Shown here piece after piece: positions 14,653 through 36,764 of a DNA stretch of 64,000 bases (position 1 is its first letter; the number at the start of each line of letters is the position of its first letter). Source of the DNA: Devosia sp. Root413D1 (GTDB lineage Bacteria > Pseudomonadota > Alphaproteobacteria > Rhizobiales > Devosiaceae); NCBI RefSeq assembly GCF_001425235.1, contig NZ_LMEA01000007.1, positions 506,655 to 570,654 of the forward strand, read 5' to 3'. A program made the position numbers and the translations under genes. Under the pieces are notes generated by a model. That model worked only from the letters and a program-made list of their open reading frames with translations. It did not search any database and was not told where the DNA came from.

Positions 14653-15027
14653 ATGGCTGATCTCGCCAAACTCGTAGACGACCTGTCTGCCCTGACCGTT
14701 CTGGAAGCTTCCGAGCTGTCGAAGCTTCTCGAAGAGAAGTGGGGCGTTTCGGCTGCCGCTCCGGTCGCCGTCGCTGCCGGCCCGGCCGCTGCTGCTGCCG
14801 CCCCGGTGGAAGAGAAGACTGAATTCGACGTGATCCTCGCTTCGTTCGGCGAGAACAAGATCAACGTCATCAAGGAAGTCCGCGCCATCACTGGTCTGGG
14901 CCTCGGCGAAGCCAAGGCGCTGGTCGAAGCGGCTCCGAAGGCTGTCAAGGAAGGCGCCAACAAGGCCGAAGCCGAAGACATCAAGAAGAAGCTGGAAGCC
15001 GCCGGCGCCAAGGTCGAGCTCAAGTAA
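14653..15027 (+). CDS. rplL: 50S ribosomal protein L7/L12
   Basis: 124 residues. N-terminal dimerisation domain ([20 protein letters not shown]), an Ala-rich flexible hinge at about 36-55, and C-terminal factor-binding domain with [20 protein letters not shown] and the conserved Lys/Gly residues that contact EF-G and EF-Tu. Highest-copy stalk protein. Separated from rpoB by a hairpin attenuator. Confidence 0.98.
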   Translation: MADLAKLVDDLSALTVLEASELSKLLEEKWGVSAAAPVAVAAGPAAAAAAPVEEKTEFDVILASFGENKINVIKEVRAITGLGLGEAKALVEAAPKAVKEGANKAEAEDIKKKLEAAGAKVELK

Positions 15028-15051
15028 GCTCGTCTCCGGACAACGATCTCG

Positions 15052-15085
15052 GGCAGCGCGGCAGAATTGCCGCGCTGCCTTATTT
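15052..15085 (+). terminator. rplL-rpoB attenuator
   Basis: A 12-bp perfect stem ggcagcgcggca / tgccgcgctgcc with 4-nt loop followed by ttattt. At this place in many bacteria a leaky terminator lowers rpoBC relative to ribosomal proteins. The rest of the 348-bp gap up to rpoB holds the leader hairpin described next and no gene. Confidence 0.8.
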
Positions 15086-15296
15086 GCGTCGCATTTATAG
15101 TGTTTGGGACGCGTTCCACCCGCGCGATTGGATGGCCGGGCAGGATAATCAAAATTTCGGAGTTCGGATGGCGCTCATCGAGCGCAGATGAATTCGAGTG
15201 CAGTTGCGACGGGGGCAGAAGTGGCCCCGCGCGAACGAGTGCGTAATGACCGGGGCTCTCTCCCTCTCACCGGGCCCCGATGAAAATAACAAGGCC

Positions 15297-15340
15297 GATG
15301 TCCTGATGCCCGACGGCTGATAGTCGGGCCTTTGGACATC
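15297..15340 (+). promoter_or_regulatory. Two-part hairpin in the rpoB leader
   Basis: Outer arms gatgtcc (15297-15303) / ggacatc (15334-15340) and inner arms gcccgac (15308-15314) / gtcgggc (15323-15329), separated by 4-nt internal loops. It ends 35 bp before the rpoB ATG. Role unknown; a processing or translational control site is possible. Confidence 0.5.
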
Positions 15341-15375
15341 TGCCTCCGAGACATCGAGAAATTTGAGGAGCTGGT

Positions 15376-19524
<4,149 letters not shown>

Positions 19525-19605
19525 GGCTGCCGAGTTCAACCCACATTCACTTCGGACGCTTCCCGGCCCGAGCCGCCGGGGAGCTCCGATAAGAGGAGTC
19601 TACCG

Positions 19606-23808
<4,203 letters not shown>

Positions 23809-23831
23809 TCGGCAGGACATCGCAGAACTTC

Positions 23832-23861
23832 GAAAGGGCCCTCCGGGGCCCTTTCTTTTTT
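23832..23861 (+). terminator. Intrinsic terminator of rpoBC
   Basis: Stem gaaagggcc / ggccctttc followed by tttttt. Nearly the same hairpin terminates the next gene (24920-24943). Confidence 0.93.
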
Positions 23862-23998
23862 CTGGCAGCAGGAAACTGCCGACAACCGCGCCGGCGACGT
23901 GGACAAACGCCGATCGCTGCATGACATGCTGCGGCCATCGTCGTTCGTCCGCGATTCAGCGTGTCAGCCGGGCGGCGACTTGAGCACCAGGAGATACA

Positions 23999-24898
23999 AT
24001 GCGTATTCCGCCGCTTGCCATCGCCGTCGCCGTGATCGCCGTCGTCGCTGTCATCCTGTTCGGCTCCTGGTACCAGATCGACCAGGGTGAAGAGGGCGTG
24101 GTGCTCCGCAACGGGGCGGTCACCGGCACGGTTGGACCGGGCCTCCACTTCAAGCTGCCGATCGTCGACGAGGTGAAGGAGGTGTCGCTGCAGTCCCACA
24201 CCAAGACCTTCGAGTCGATGGAGTCCTACAGCCGCGACCAGCAGCCGGCGCAGATCCGGCTGTCGGTGAGCTATCACGTCATTCCGGGCAGCGGCGCTGA
24301 GGTCTATGCCGAGTATGGTGGCGTCGACAATATGATCGCCCGGCTGGTCGAGCCGCGCGTGCCGGCATTGTTCAAGAACGTCTTCGGCCAGTACGACGCG
24401 CTGGGTGTCATCCAGCAGCGTGCCAAACTCAACCTCGATGCGCTCGCCGCCCTGCAGGCCGGCATCGGCGACCCGATCATGGTGGAGAGCGTGCAGGTCG
24501 AGGACATCAAGTTCTCCGCTGCCTACGAGAACTCCATCGAGCAGAAGCAGCTCGCCACCGTCGAAGTGCAGAAGCGGCAGCAGGAACTGGCCCAGCAGGA
24601 AGTGCAGGCCAAGATCACCGTCACCCAGGCTCAGGCGGAAGCGGACTCGGTCGTCGCCACGGCCACCGCCAATGCTCAGGCCGTGCGACTTGCCGCGGAG
24701 GCCGAGGCCTACTCGATCGAGATCAAGGGCCGGGCCGAGGCAACGGCGATCGACCAGCGCGGGCAGGCGCTGAAGGACCACCCGGGTGTCGTGGCGCTCG
24801 TCCAGGCCGAAAAGTGGGACGGTGTCCTGCCATCGGTGATGCCGCCCGGCGGCACGGTGCCGTTCCTCAACCTGACGCCCACGCCCACGATACCCTGA
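23999..24898 (+). CDS. SPFH/band 7 (prohibitin-like) membrane protein
   Basis: 299 residues. One N-terminal membrane helix (about 6-24), then an SPFH domain starting VDQ-like YQIDQGEEGVVLRNGAVTGT and a GPGLHFKLPIVDEV motif. Residues about 170-250 are an Ala/Gln/Glu-rich coiled coil (QKRQQELAQQEVQAKITVTQ) that mediates oligomer formation. HflK/HflC and prohibitins in this family form rings that hold membrane proteases such as FtsH. Here no partner gene (no second SPFH gene, no NfeD) is adjacent. Monocistronic between two terminators. Confidence 0.88.
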   Translation: MRIPPLAIAVAVIAVVAVILFGSWYQIDQGEEGVVLRNGAVTGTVGPGLHFKLPIVDEVKEVSLQSHTKTFESMESYSRDQQPAQIRLSVSYHVIPGSGAEVYAEYGGVDNMIARLVEPRVPALFKNVFGQYDALGVIQQRAKLNLDALAALQAGIGDPIMVESVQVEDIKFSAAYENSIEQKQLATVEVQKRQQELAQQEVQAKITVTQAQAEADSVVATATANAQAVRLAAEAEAYSIEIKGRAEATAIDQRGQALKDHPGVVALVQAEKWDGVLPSVMPPGGTVPFLNLTPTPTIP

Positions 24899-24919
24899 GC
24901 TCGCGTGCTCCCTACTAAC

Positions 24920-24943
24920 GAAAGGGCCCTCGAGGGCCCTTTC
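24920..24943 (+). terminator. Intrinsic terminator
   Basis: Perfect 10-bp stem gaaagggccc / gggccctttc with tcga loop, followed by tcatttcc. Differs from the rpoC terminator core at only two positions. Confidence 0.9.
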
Positions 24944-25042
24944 TCATTTCCGTCATCGCTCCGACGCAAATCTGCAACCGCGCTGTGAGGCAAGCGACAC
25001 ACGGCATCAGTACCTGAGGCGCGCAACCCAAAGGAGCATCTC

Positions 25043-26353
25043 ATGTTGCGCAAAGCCCTTATCGCCGGCGTCAGCCTTGTCGCGCTCGCCAGCGCCGCCA
25101 TTGCCCAGGATGTCGCGCCCAGGCAGTTCGACGCTGTGCTGAAAGCGCATGCCGAGCTGCCGGCCCAGTCCTTCACTCCGGCGCCGGCAGATGCCCCGGC
25201 CTACTTCAACCTTTCCGGCCGCTTCACCAATGGTGCGAAGACCGAGGCGCTTTACTCGATCTACGACCAGAAGACCGGGCTGTCTCGACCCTATGCCGGG
25301 CAGGCGATCCAGGGGTTTTCGGGTATCCGCTCACTCGGCGGCGACCGTTTCCTGGTGCTGACCGACAATGGCTTCGGCTCCAAGCTCACGTCGACCGACT
25401 CGCTGCTGATGTTCCACGAGCTGAAGCTCGACTGGGCCAACGGCCGGGTAGGGGTGACGAACACCACCTTCCTCAAGGACCCGAACGGCGTTGTGCCGTT
25501 CCGCATCGTCAACGAAGCCACCAAGGAGCGCTATCTCACGGGCTCCGACTTCGACATCGAGTCGATCCAGCCGGTCGGCGACACCTATTGGCTCGGCGAC
25601 GAGTTCGGCCCCTGGCTGATCAACGTCGCCGCCGACGGCACGGTGCTCAAGGTCGTTGCCACCAAGATCGGCGATGTCGACTACAAGTCGCCGGACAACC
25701 AGACGGTCGTCACCCCCAATCCGGGCACCCCGCTCGCCGGCGTCAACACCCAGCGTTCCGGTGGCTATGAGGGCATGGCCCAGTCGGCCGACGGCAAGAC
25801 GCTCTACCCGCTGCTCGAAAAGACCTTCTTCGACGAGACGGCCGGCGCGGCGGAACTGGTCGACGGCAAGCCGGCGATCCGCATGCTGGAGTTCCACCTC
25901 GACAGCAACAGCTGGGGCGAGCAGGTCCGCTACTACCCGCTGGAGGACGCTGCGAACTCGATCGGCGACTTCAACATGATCGACGATCACCGCGCCCTGA
26001 TCATCGAGCGCGACCAGGGCTCGGGTGGCGCCTGGGCCGACAAGCCGGCCAAGCTGAAGCGTATCTATCTGGTCGATCTCAACAAGACCGATGCCAATGG
26101 CGTGCTGCACAAGCTCGCCTATATCGACCTGCTCGCCATCAAGGACCCGAACGGCGTCGCCCCGCGCGGCACCGAGAGCGGCGTCTTCACCTTCCCGTTC
26201 GAGACCATCGAGGATGTCGACCTGGTCGATCCGACCACCATCGTCGTCGCCAACGACAACAACTATCCTTACTCGGTGGGCCGTCAGCAGGGCCGGGCCG
26301 ACGACAACGAGTTCATGCTGCTCGACGTCGCCGACTTCCTGAAGGCCGAGTAA
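25043..26353 (+). CDS. Exported esterase-like/phytase-like beta-propeller protein
   Basis: 436 residues. Signal peptide cleaved after AIA-21. The mature protein matches the esterase-like activity of phytase family: SGRFTNG near the start, GFSGIRSLGGDRFLVLTDNGFG, SIQPVGDTYWLGDEFGPWLI, GYEGMAQSADGKTLYPLLEK, and an ending TIVVANDNNYPYSVGR. These proteins are periplasmic or surface phosphoesterase-like; true phytase activity is not established for the family. SD aaaggag. Has its own terminator. Confidence 0.85.
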   Translation: MLRKALIAGVSLVALASAAIAQDVAPRQFDAVLKAHAELPAQSFTPAPADAPAYFNLSGRFTNGAKTEALYSIYDQKTGLSRPYAGQAIQGFSGIRSLGGDRFLVLTDNGFGSKLTSTDSLLMFHELKLDWANGRVGVTNTTFLKDPNGVVPFRIVNEATKERYLTGSDFDIESIQPVGDTYWLGDEFGPWLINVAADGTVLKVVATKIGDVDYKSPDNQTVVTPNPGTPLAGVNTQRSGGYEGMAQSADGKTLYPLLEKTFFDETAGAAELVDGKPAIRMLEFHLDSNSWGEQVRYYPLEDAANSIGDFNMIDDHRALIIERDQGSGGAWADKPAKLKRIYLVDLNKTDANGVLHKLAYIDLLAIKDPNGVAPRGTESGVFTFPFETIEDVDLVDPTTIVVANDNNYPYSVGRQQGRADDNEFMLLDVADFLKAE

Positions 26354-26368
26354 GGCCCAGCCAGAACC

Positions 26369-26398
26369 GGAAGGGGCCGATACCGGCCCCTTCCTTTT
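26369..26398 (+). terminator. Intrinsic terminator
   Basis: Stem ggaaggggccg / cggccccttcc (11 bp), atac loop, tttt tail, right after the phytase-like gene. Confidence 0.92.
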
Positions 26399-26469
26399 GC
26401 CTGGTCCAGGTGTCATGCAGTCGTCATACGTCGCGGCGTAGAAGCCGACCGGACAAGCGGAGACCGCCG

Positions 26470-27135
26470 ATGAGTGCCGAACTGTGGGGCAGGGTGGATG
26501 ACTACATCGTCGACCGGCTGGTCGATGAGGATGCAGCACTGGCCGATGCGCTGCAGGCCAACGCGGCCAGCGGGTTGCGGCCGATCGATGTGTCGGCGGC
26601 GCAAGGCAAGTTCCTGCACCTCCTGGTACGGATGAGCGGGGCGAGGCGCGTCCTTGAGGTTGGCACGCTCGGTGCCTACTCGACCATCTGGATGGCCAAG
26701 GCGCTGCCGGCCGGCGGCTCGATCATCACACTGGAATACGAGCCGCACCATGCCGAGGTGGCCCGCCGGAACATTGCGCGCGCGGGGTATGCCGAGCGGA
26801 TCGAGGTTCGCGTCGGCGCCGCGGCGGAGACGCTGCCGCTGCTGGCCGCCGAGCAACCCGAACCGTTCGACTTCGTCTTCATCGATGCCGACAAGCCGAG
26901 CAACACCGTCTACCTCGATTGGGCCATCAAGCTCGGCCGGCCGGGTACGGTGATCGTGCTCGACAATGTGGTGCGGGATGGCCAGGTGGCCAATGCGGAG
27001 AGCCGCGACCCCAACGTGCTGGGCAGCCGCGGTGCGTTCGAGTTGATCGCCGCCAACCCCCGGCTCTCGGCCACGGCGCTGCAGACGGTCGGCGCCAAGG
27101 GCTATGACGGCTTCGCGGTGATGATCCTCGACTGA
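26470..27135 (+). CDS. SAM-dependent O-methyltransferase (class I, COMT-like)
   Basis: 221 residues from ATG 26470; the open frame extends to 26410 but without SD. SAM-binding motif VLEVGTLGAYSTIWMAKAL and the acidic motif LEYEPHHAEVA lie in the first half; FVFIDADKPSNTVYLDWA and VIVLDNVVRDG supply the Asp/Asp/Asn metal ligands of catechol/caffeoyl-CoA O-methyltransferases. Substrate unknown. Converges on the YbjN gene. Confidence 0.87.
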   Translation: MSAELWGRVDDYIVDRLVDEDAALADALQANAASGLRPIDVSAAQGKFLHLLVRMSGARRVLEVGTLGAYSTIWMAKALPAGGSIITLEYEPHHAEVARRNIARAGYAERIEVRVGAAAETLPLLAAEQPEPFDFVFIDADKPSNTVYLDWAIKLGRPGTVIVLDNVVRDGQVANAESRDPNVLGSRGAFELIAANPRLSATALQTVGAKGYDGFAVMILD

Positions 27136-27156
27136 AGCCCGAGGAACAGGCGGAGC

Positions 27157-27633
27157 TCAGGGAGCCGGCTTGTAGCCGACATACTCGGTGTACTGCTCGA
27201 GCAGCACCGACCACACCCCGAACGCGGCGTCGAGGTTCTCGCGGGTCACTCCGTACTCGAGGTTCACGTCATACTCGATCGCCGCGTCGAGATCGGCATC
27301 GAGATAGGCGTTGCCGAAGCGCTTGTCGCGATTCCAGGCGTTGAGCGCGTCCATGGTCGGCTTGATGTTGGCAAAGCCCGCGTAGAAGTTGATGTCCTCG
27401 CACGCCGCCTGGTCGGTGCAGTTCATGAAGAACACGTAATACGGCACACCCTTGATGTTGCCGGCGATGCGCGGGTTGCCGTCACCCTGGTTCTCGAGCG
27501 TCGCCGCGCCGTAGCCGCGGGCGATCGTCACAATCTCGTCGACCTTGGAGCCATCGACAACGCTTTGCCCGAGCGCCGATGTCGCGGCGAGGGTCCCCAG
27601 CGTAACGGTGGCCAAGAGGCGTCCCAGCTTCAT
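27157..27633 (-). CDS. Exported YbjN-domain protein
   Basis: 158 residues with signal peptide (cleavage near ALG-22). Mature part resembles the YbjN/type III chaperone-like fold: IVTIARGYGAATLENQGDGN, PYYVFFMNCTDQAACEDINF with two cysteines, and a final helix. YbjN is associated with stress tolerance and motility in enterics; whether that applies here is unknown. Confidence 0.75.
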   Translation of the reverse strand: MKLGRLLATVTLGTLAATSALGQSVVDGSKVDEIVTIARGYGAATLENQGDGNPRIAGNIKGVPYYVFFMNCTDQAACEDINFYAGFANIKPTMDALNAWNRDKRFGNAYLDADLDAAIEYDVNLEYGVTRENLDAAFGVWSVLLEQYTEYVGYKPAP

Positions 27634-27877
27634 CGATTGCTCTCCAACTTGGCTCCGGTGTCGCGCCGACTGTTACACCTTTGTCCCAAAGGGGCCAATG
27701 CAGGGCAGGGGACGCTGCCCCCCGATTCCCGAAAATCGAGGAAAACTGCATCGACGATCTGGCGCCAGCCATGCGCTCGCGGCAGATTAGCTCTGCCCTC
27801 CGACCCCATCCTGCCCGTGGATGGAAATTCCCCGGATTTCCGGCAGCGTGAGCATCACGTTCCGCTGCAAAGAATCC

Positions 27878-27906
27878 TTGACGGGGGGACTCACTGACCA
27901 TATAGA
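27878..27906 (+). promoter_or_regulatory. Promoter of the str operon
   Basis: TTGACG (27878-27883), spacer of exactly 17 bp, TATAGA (27901-27906): close to the housekeeping consensus. The rpsL start at 28155 is about 240 nt downstream, so the mRNA has a long leader. The 521-bp gap 27634-28154 holds nothing else I can support. Confidence 0.75.
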
Positions 27907-28154
27907 GGCGCAACCTTAGCGGTCGGTCGTGAAGTTCACGCGGGTATCTGCCACCTTGTGCGGGCATCCAGGAACTTCAAACACATCGCCAAAGGCAAGA
28001 GACGACGACAAATCTTCGTGCGCATGAACGCCTGGCCAACGCCGGGCGGTCCGCTGCAATGAGAGGCGCTGCTGCCCCGTTAGGGGTGGAATTGGCGCCC
28101 TATTGGTTTGTCATCGTCTTTCGCAACGAACTTCGGACCGATGGAAAGAGCGCA

Positions 28155-28526
28155 ATGCCGACCATTAATCAGTTGATCCGCAAGCCTCGGGTATCCAAGC
28201 CCAAGCGGAACAAAGTACCGGCGATGGAAGCAAACCCGCAGAAGCGCGGCGTGTGCTCTCGCGTTTATACGACGACCCCGAAGAAGCCGAACTCGGCTCT
28301 TCGCAAGGTTGCGAAGGTCCGTCTGACCACTTCGCGTGAAGTCATTTCCTATATCCCCGGCGAAGGCCACAACCTGCAGGAACACTCCGTGGTGCTGATC
28401 CGCGGCGGTCGTGTTCGCGATCTGCCGGGCGTTCGCTACCACGTGCTGCGCGGCGTCCTCGACACCCAGTCGGTGAAGGATCGCAAGCAGCGCCGTTCGA
28501 AGTACGGCGCGAAGCGGCCGAAGTAA
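28155..28526 (+). CDS. rpsL: 30S ribosomal protein S12
   Basis: 123 residues from ATG 28155, the family start ([20 protein letters not shown]). Decoding-site protein. Loop [12 protein letters not shown] keeps Lys43. At position 88, within [10 protein letters not shown], the residue is Arg (codon CGC, 28416-28418) where E. coli and most rhizobia have Lys; Lys88-to-Arg is a known streptomycin-resistance change. First gene of the str operon, 12 bp before rpsG. Confidence 0.98.
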   Translation: MPTINQLIRKPRVSKPKRNKVPAMEANPQKRGVCSRVYTTTPKKPNSALRKVAKVRLTTSREVISYIPGEGHNLQEHSVVLIRGGRVRDLPGVRYHVLRGVLDTQSVKDRKQRRSKYGAKRPK

Positions 28527-28538
28527 GGAGCATTCCAG

Positions 28539-29009
28539 ATGTCCCGTCGTCACTCCGCTGAAAAGCGCGTCGTCAATCCCGATCCGAAGTTCGGCGATCT
28601 CGTTGTCTCCAAGTTCATGAACTCGCTCATGAAGGACGGCAAGAAGTCGGCTGCCGAGTCGATCGTCTATGGCGCCTTTGACATCGTACAGACCAAGCTG
28701 AAGCAGGATCCGATCGGCGTGTTCCACACCGCCCTCGACAACATCCGCCCGGCCGTCGAAGTCCGTTCGCGCCGCGTCGGTGGTGCGACCTACCAGGTTC
28801 CGGTCGAGGTTCGTACGGACCGTCAGCAGGCCCTGGCCATTCGTTGGCTCATCGAGTCGGCCCGCAAGCGTGGCGAGCACACCATGAAGGAGCGCCTGTC
28901 GGGCGAGCTCATGGATGCCGTCAACGGCCGCGGCCAGGCCGTCAAGAAACGCGAAGACACGCACCGTATGGCTGACGCCAACCGTGCCTTCTCGCATTAC
29001 CGCTGGTAA
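28539..29009 (+). CDS. rpsG: 30S ribosomal protein S7
   Basis: 156 residues, full length. [20 protein letters not shown] start, and the conserved [20 protein letters not shown] beta-hairpin that touches E-site tRNA. Primary binder of the 16S 3' major domain. SD aaggag. In E. coli S7 represses the str operon by binding between rpsL and rpsG; the 12-bp spacer here leaves little room for the same structure. Confidence 0.98.
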   Translation: MSRRHSAEKRVVNPDPKFGDLVVSKFMNSLMKDGKKSAAESIVYGAFDIVQTKLKQDPIGVFHTALDNIRPAVEVRSRRVGGATYQVPVEVRTDRQQALAIRWLIESARKRGEHTMKERLSGELMDAVNGRGQAVKKREDTHRMADANRAFSHYRW

Positions 29010-29025
29010 CGGAAGGCTCGCTCAG

Positions 29026-31116
<2,091 letters not shown>

Positions 31117-31195
31117 CGTTTACCCGCTAAGCAAGCGCTTGAATTAAAACTGAAAACTCACGTCGGCTGTTGGCTGACGCATACGGAGAGAAGCG

Positions 31196-32386
<1,191 letters not shown>

Positions 32387-32403
32387 GACCTGGTAATCCA
32401 GGG

Positions 32404-32444
32404 CGCGGCGCGCCGCTACAAACAGCGCGCCGCGTTCCATTTTT
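32404..32444 (+). terminator. Hairpin after tuf
   Basis: Stem cgcggcgcgc / gcgcgccgcg with 11-nt loop followed by ttccattttt. It could end or attenuate str-operon transcription before rpsJ, only 16 bp upstream of the rpsJ ATG, so partial read-through is likely. Confidence 0.6.
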
Positions 32445-32459
32445 CGCTGGGAAAGCAAG

Positions 32460-32768
<309 letters not shown>

Positions 32769-32854
32769 GTGACTGAGTTTTCGCGCTGACCATCCAAAGG
32801 GTCCTCTTGGACACAATGACCCGGTCAAGCGCCAAAGAGAGAAGGTAACAACCG

Positions 32855-33559
32855 ATGCGTTCTGGTTTGATCGCACAGAAGCTGGGCATGACCCGCCTGT
32901 TCTTGGATGATGGCACACACGTCCCCGTGACCGTGCTCGACCTCAAGAATTGCCAGGTGGTTGGCCAGCGCACGCAGGAGAAGGACGGTTACACCGCCCT
33001 CCAGCTCGGCGCGGGCACTGTCAAGGCAAAGAATGTCACCAAGGCGGAGCGCGGCCAGTTCGCCGTCGCCAAGGTCGAGCCCAAGCGTCAGGTAACTGAG
33101 TTTCGTGTCGATCCTGCGAACCTCATCGAAGTTGGCGCCACCATGCAGGCGGACCACTTTGTCGAAGGTCAGCTGGTCGACGTGACCGGTACCTCGATCG
33201 GTAAGGGTTTCGCCGGCGGCATGAAGCGCTGGAACTTCGGCGGCCTGCGTGCCACGCACGGTGTGTCCGTGTCGCACCGTTCGCACGGTTCGACCGGGCA
33301 GCGCCAGGACCCCGGTAAGGTGTTCAAGGGCAAGAAGATGGCCGGCCACATGGGCGACCGTCGCGTCACTACCCAGAACCTGAAGGTCGTGCGCACCGAT
33401 GTGGAGCGCGGGCTGATCATGGTCGAGGGCGCTGTCCCGGGTGCCAAGGGCGCCTGGATCCAGATCAAGGACGCGGTCAAGAAGGCCGCTCCGAAGGGCG
33501 CTGCTGTGCCCGGTTCGTTCAAGGCGGCTGTCGCAGCCGTGGCCGAGGAGGCGAAATAA
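32855..33559 (+). CDS. rplC: 50S ribosomal protein L3
   Basis: 234 residues, slightly longer than E. coli L3 because of a Lys/Ala-rich C-terminal tail. [20 protein letters not shown] start; the loop [35 protein letters not shown] reaches the peptidyl-transferase centre. Gln in GQRQDP is the residue methylated by PrmB in other bacteria. Overlaps rplD by one base (taATG). Confidence 0.97.
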   Translation: MRSGLIAQKLGMTRLFLDDGTHVPVTVLDLKNCQVVGQRTQEKDGYTALQLGAGTVKAKNVTKAERGQFAVAKVEPKRQVTEFRVDPANLIEVGATMQADHFVEGQLVDVTGTSIGKGFAGGMKRWNFGGLRATHGVSVSHRSHGSTGQRQDPGKVFKGKKMAGHMGDRRVTTQNLKVVRTDVERGLIMVEGAVPGAKGAWIQIKDAVKKAAPKGAAVPGSFKAAVAAVAEEAK

Positions 33560-34179
33560 TGGAACTCCAGGTCACTACTCTGGACGGCAAGGCCGACGGT
33601 TCGGTCACCCTGAAGGACGAGATCTTCGGTCTTGAAGTCCGTCAGGACATCCTGCACCGCATGGTCCGTTACCAGCAGCTCAAGGCGATGGCCGGCACCC
33701 ACAAGGTGAAGCACCGCTCGGAGATCGCGTACACTTCGAAGAAGTCGATCAAGCAGAAGGGCTCGGGCGGCGCCCGTCACGGCGCCAAGTCTGCTCCGCA
33801 GTTCCGCGGCGGCGGCCGGGCCTTTGGCCCCGAGCCCCGCAGCCATGCGATCGAGCTGCCCAAGAAGGTCCGCGCCCTGGCGCTGAAGCATGCGCTTTCG
33901 GCCAAGGCCAAGGCTGGCGAACTGGTCATCGTTCCGACCGTCGCCACCAAGGAGCCCAAGACCGCCCAGCTGGTTGCCAAGTTCGGCAAGCTGGAATGGT
34001 CGAGTGCTCTGATCATCGACGGCGCCGAGGTGGACAAGAATTTCGCCAACGCGGCCCGCAACATTCCGCAGATCGACGTGCTGCCGGTGCAGGGGATCAA
34101 TGTCGCTGACATTCTCCGTCGCCATAAGCTCGTTCTGACCAAAGCAGCGCTCGAAGCGCTCGAGGCCCGGTTCGCATGA
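33559..34179 (+). CDS. rplD: 50S ribosomal protein L4
   Basis: 206 residues. Globular domain plus extended loop ([20 protein letters not shown]) that lines the exit tunnel near the macrolide site. In E. coli L4 represses the S10 operon. Starts within the rplC stop and overlaps rplW by 4 bp (ATGA). Confidence 0.97.
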   Translation: MELQVTTLDGKADGSVTLKDEIFGLEVRQDILHRMVRYQQLKAMAGTHKVKHRSEIAYTSKKSIKQKGSGGARHGAKSAPQFRGGGRAFGPEPRSHAIELPKKVRALALKHALSAKAKAGELVIVPTVATKEPKTAQLVAKFGKLEWSSALIIDGAEVDKNFANAARNIPQIDVLPVQGINVADILRRHKLVLTKAALEALEARFA

Positions 34180-34469
34180 GCAAGTTCAGCAACTACGACG
34201 TGATCCGTAACCCGGTCGTCACCGAAAAGTCGACGATGGCGTCCGAGCACAGCCAGGTCGTCTTCGACGTCGCGATCGATGCCACCAAGGCCGACATCAA
34301 AGCCGCCGTCGAGGCGCTCTTTTCGGTCAAGGTCAAGGCGGTCAACACCCTGGTCCGCAAGGGCAAGGTGAAGCGTTTCCGGCAGGAACTTGGCACCCGT
34401 AAGGATGTCAAGAAGGCCATTGTCACCCTGGCCGATGGCCAGTCGATCGATATTTCGACCGGCATCTGA
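34176..34469 (+). CDS. rplW: 50S ribosomal protein L23
   Basis: 97 residues. [20 protein letters not shown] start and [18 protein letters not shown] in the extended loop. Sits at the tunnel exit and docks SRP and trigger factor. Overlaps rplD by 4 bp, so translation is coupled. Confidence 0.97.
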   Translation: MSKFSNYDVIRNPVVTEKSTMASEHSQVVFDVAIDATKADIKAAVEALFSVKVKAVNTLVRKGKVKRFRQELGTRKDVKKAIVTLADGQSIDISTGI

Positions 34470-34483
34470 GGGGAGAGAGAAGA

Positions 34484-35323
34484 ATGGGTCTAAAAACTTA
34501 CAATCCGACCTCCCCGGGCCGCCGCCAGCTCATCACGACCGATCGGTCGGAGCTGTGGAAGGGCAAGCCGGTCAAGTCGCTGACCGAAGGTCTGAACCAG
34601 TCTGGCGGTCGTAACAACGCCGGCCGTATCACCGCGTACCATCGCGGCGGCGGTCACAAGCGTTCGTACCGTATCGTCGACTTCCGTCGCGTGCGCTTCG
34701 AAGAGACGGCGACCGTCGAGCGGCTGGAATATGATCCCAACCGCACCGCCTGGATCGCGCTGATCAAGTACGCGGACGGCGAGCTCGCCTACATCATCGC
34801 GCCGCAGCGTCTGTCTGCCGGCGACAAGGTGATCTCGACGCTCGGCACCGCCGACGTGAAGCCGGGCAACGCCATGCCGCTCGAGCGCATGCCGGTCGGC
34901 ACCATCGTCCACAACGTCGAGATGAAGCCCCGCAAGGGCGGTCAGATCGCCCGTTCGGCCGGTGCCTATGCGCAGTATGTCGGCCGCGACGCCGGTTGGG
35001 CGATCCTTCGCCTCAACTCTGGCGAGCAGCGCCGGGTCCACGGTTCGTGCCTCGCCACTGTCGGCGCGGTGTCGAACCAGGATCACTCGAACACGTCGAT
35101 CGGCAAGGCCGGTCGTAATCGCTGGCTCGGCCGCAAGCCGGTCAACCGCGGTGTGACCATGAACCCGGTCGATCACCCGCATGGTGGTGGTGAAGGCCGT
35201 ACCTCTGGTGGCCGTCACCCGGTGACCCCGTGGGGCAAGCCGACCAAGGGTAAGAAGACCCGCAGCAACAAGTCGACGGACAAGTTTATCGTCCGCTCGC
35301 GTCACGTGAAGAAGGGCCGCTAA
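34484..35323 (+). CDS. rplB: 50S ribosomal protein L2
   Basis: 279 residues. OB and SH3-like domains, then the universally conserved [14 protein letters not shown] around residues 226-239 close to the peptidyl-transferase centre. C-terminal basic tail [17 protein letters not shown]. Strong SD ggggagag. rpsS starts 3 bp after the stop. Confidence 0.98.
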   Translation: MGLKTYNPTSPGRRQLITTDRSELWKGKPVKSLTEGLNQSGGRNNAGRITAYHRGGGHKRSYRIVDFRRVRFEETATVERLEYDPNRTAWIALIKYADGELAYIIAPQRLSAGDKVISTLGTADVKPGNAMPLERMPVGTIVHNVEMKPRKGGQIARSAGAYAQYVGRDAGWAILRLNSGEQRRVHGSCLATVGAVSNQDHSNTSIGKAGRNRWLGRKPVNRGVTMNPVDHPHGGGEGRTSGGRHPVTPWGKPTKGKKTRSNKSTDKFIVRSRHVKKGR

Positions 35324-35326
35324 GCC

Positions 35327-35605
35327 ATGTCGCGTTCAGTCTGGAAAGGCCCGTTCGTCGACGGCTATCTGCTCAAGAAGGCAGAGACCAGCCGTGCGAG
35401 CGGCCGCAACGAAGTCATCAAGATCTGGAGCCGTCGTTCCACGATCCTGCCGCAGTTCGTCGGTCTCACCTTCGGCGTGCACAACGGCCACAAGCATGTG
35501 CCGGTGAACGTCCAGGAAGAGATGATCGGCCACAAGTTTGGCGAGTTCGCTCCGACCCGTACGTACTACGGTCACGCGGCCGACAAGAAGGCCAAGAGGA
35601 AGTAA
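35327..35605 (+). CDS. rpsS: 30S ribosomal protein S19
   Basis: 92 residues. [20 protein letters not shown] and the core [20 protein letters not shown]. Head protein that contacts S13. One base separates it from the rplV ATG. Confidence 0.97.
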   Translation: MSRSVWKGPFVDGYLLKKAETSRASGRNEVIKIWSRRSTILPQFVGLTFGVHNGHKHVPVNVQEEMIGHKFGEFAPTRTYYGHAADKKAKRK

Positions 35606-35606
35606 C

Positions 35607-35986
35607 ATGGGCAAGCCGAAAACTCAGCGGTCGCTCAAGGACAACGAGGCCAAGGCGGTTCTCCGCATGCTTCGTACCTCGGGCATCAAGCTCAACCTCG
35701 TGGCTGCGATGATCCGCGGCAAGAAGGTCGACAAGGCTCTCGCCGAGCTGACCTTCTCGCGCAAGCGCATTGCCGGCTCGGTCAAGAAGACGCTCGAGAG
35801 CGCCATCGCGAACGCCGAGAACAACCACGGCCTCGACCCGGACAGCCTGGTCGTTGCCGAGTGCTATGTCGGTGACTCCCTGGTGATGAAGCGCTTCATG
35901 GCCCGTGGCCGTGGTCACGCTGCCCGCATGGAGCGCCCGTTCTCGAACCTCACCATTGTGGTTCGCCAAGTTGAGGAGACCGCATA

Positions 35987-35987
<1 letters not shown>
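35607..35987 (+). CDS. rplV: 50S ribosomal protein L22
   Basis: 126 residues from ATG 35607; the frame is open upstream inside rpsS but [20 protein letters not shown] is the family N-terminus. Its beta-hairpin ([20 protein letters not shown]) reaches into the exit tunnel. Overlaps rpsC by one base (taATG). Confidence 0.97.
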
Positions 35988-36748
<761 letters not shown>

Positions 36749-36764
36749 GAAGGCATAGACAAAA

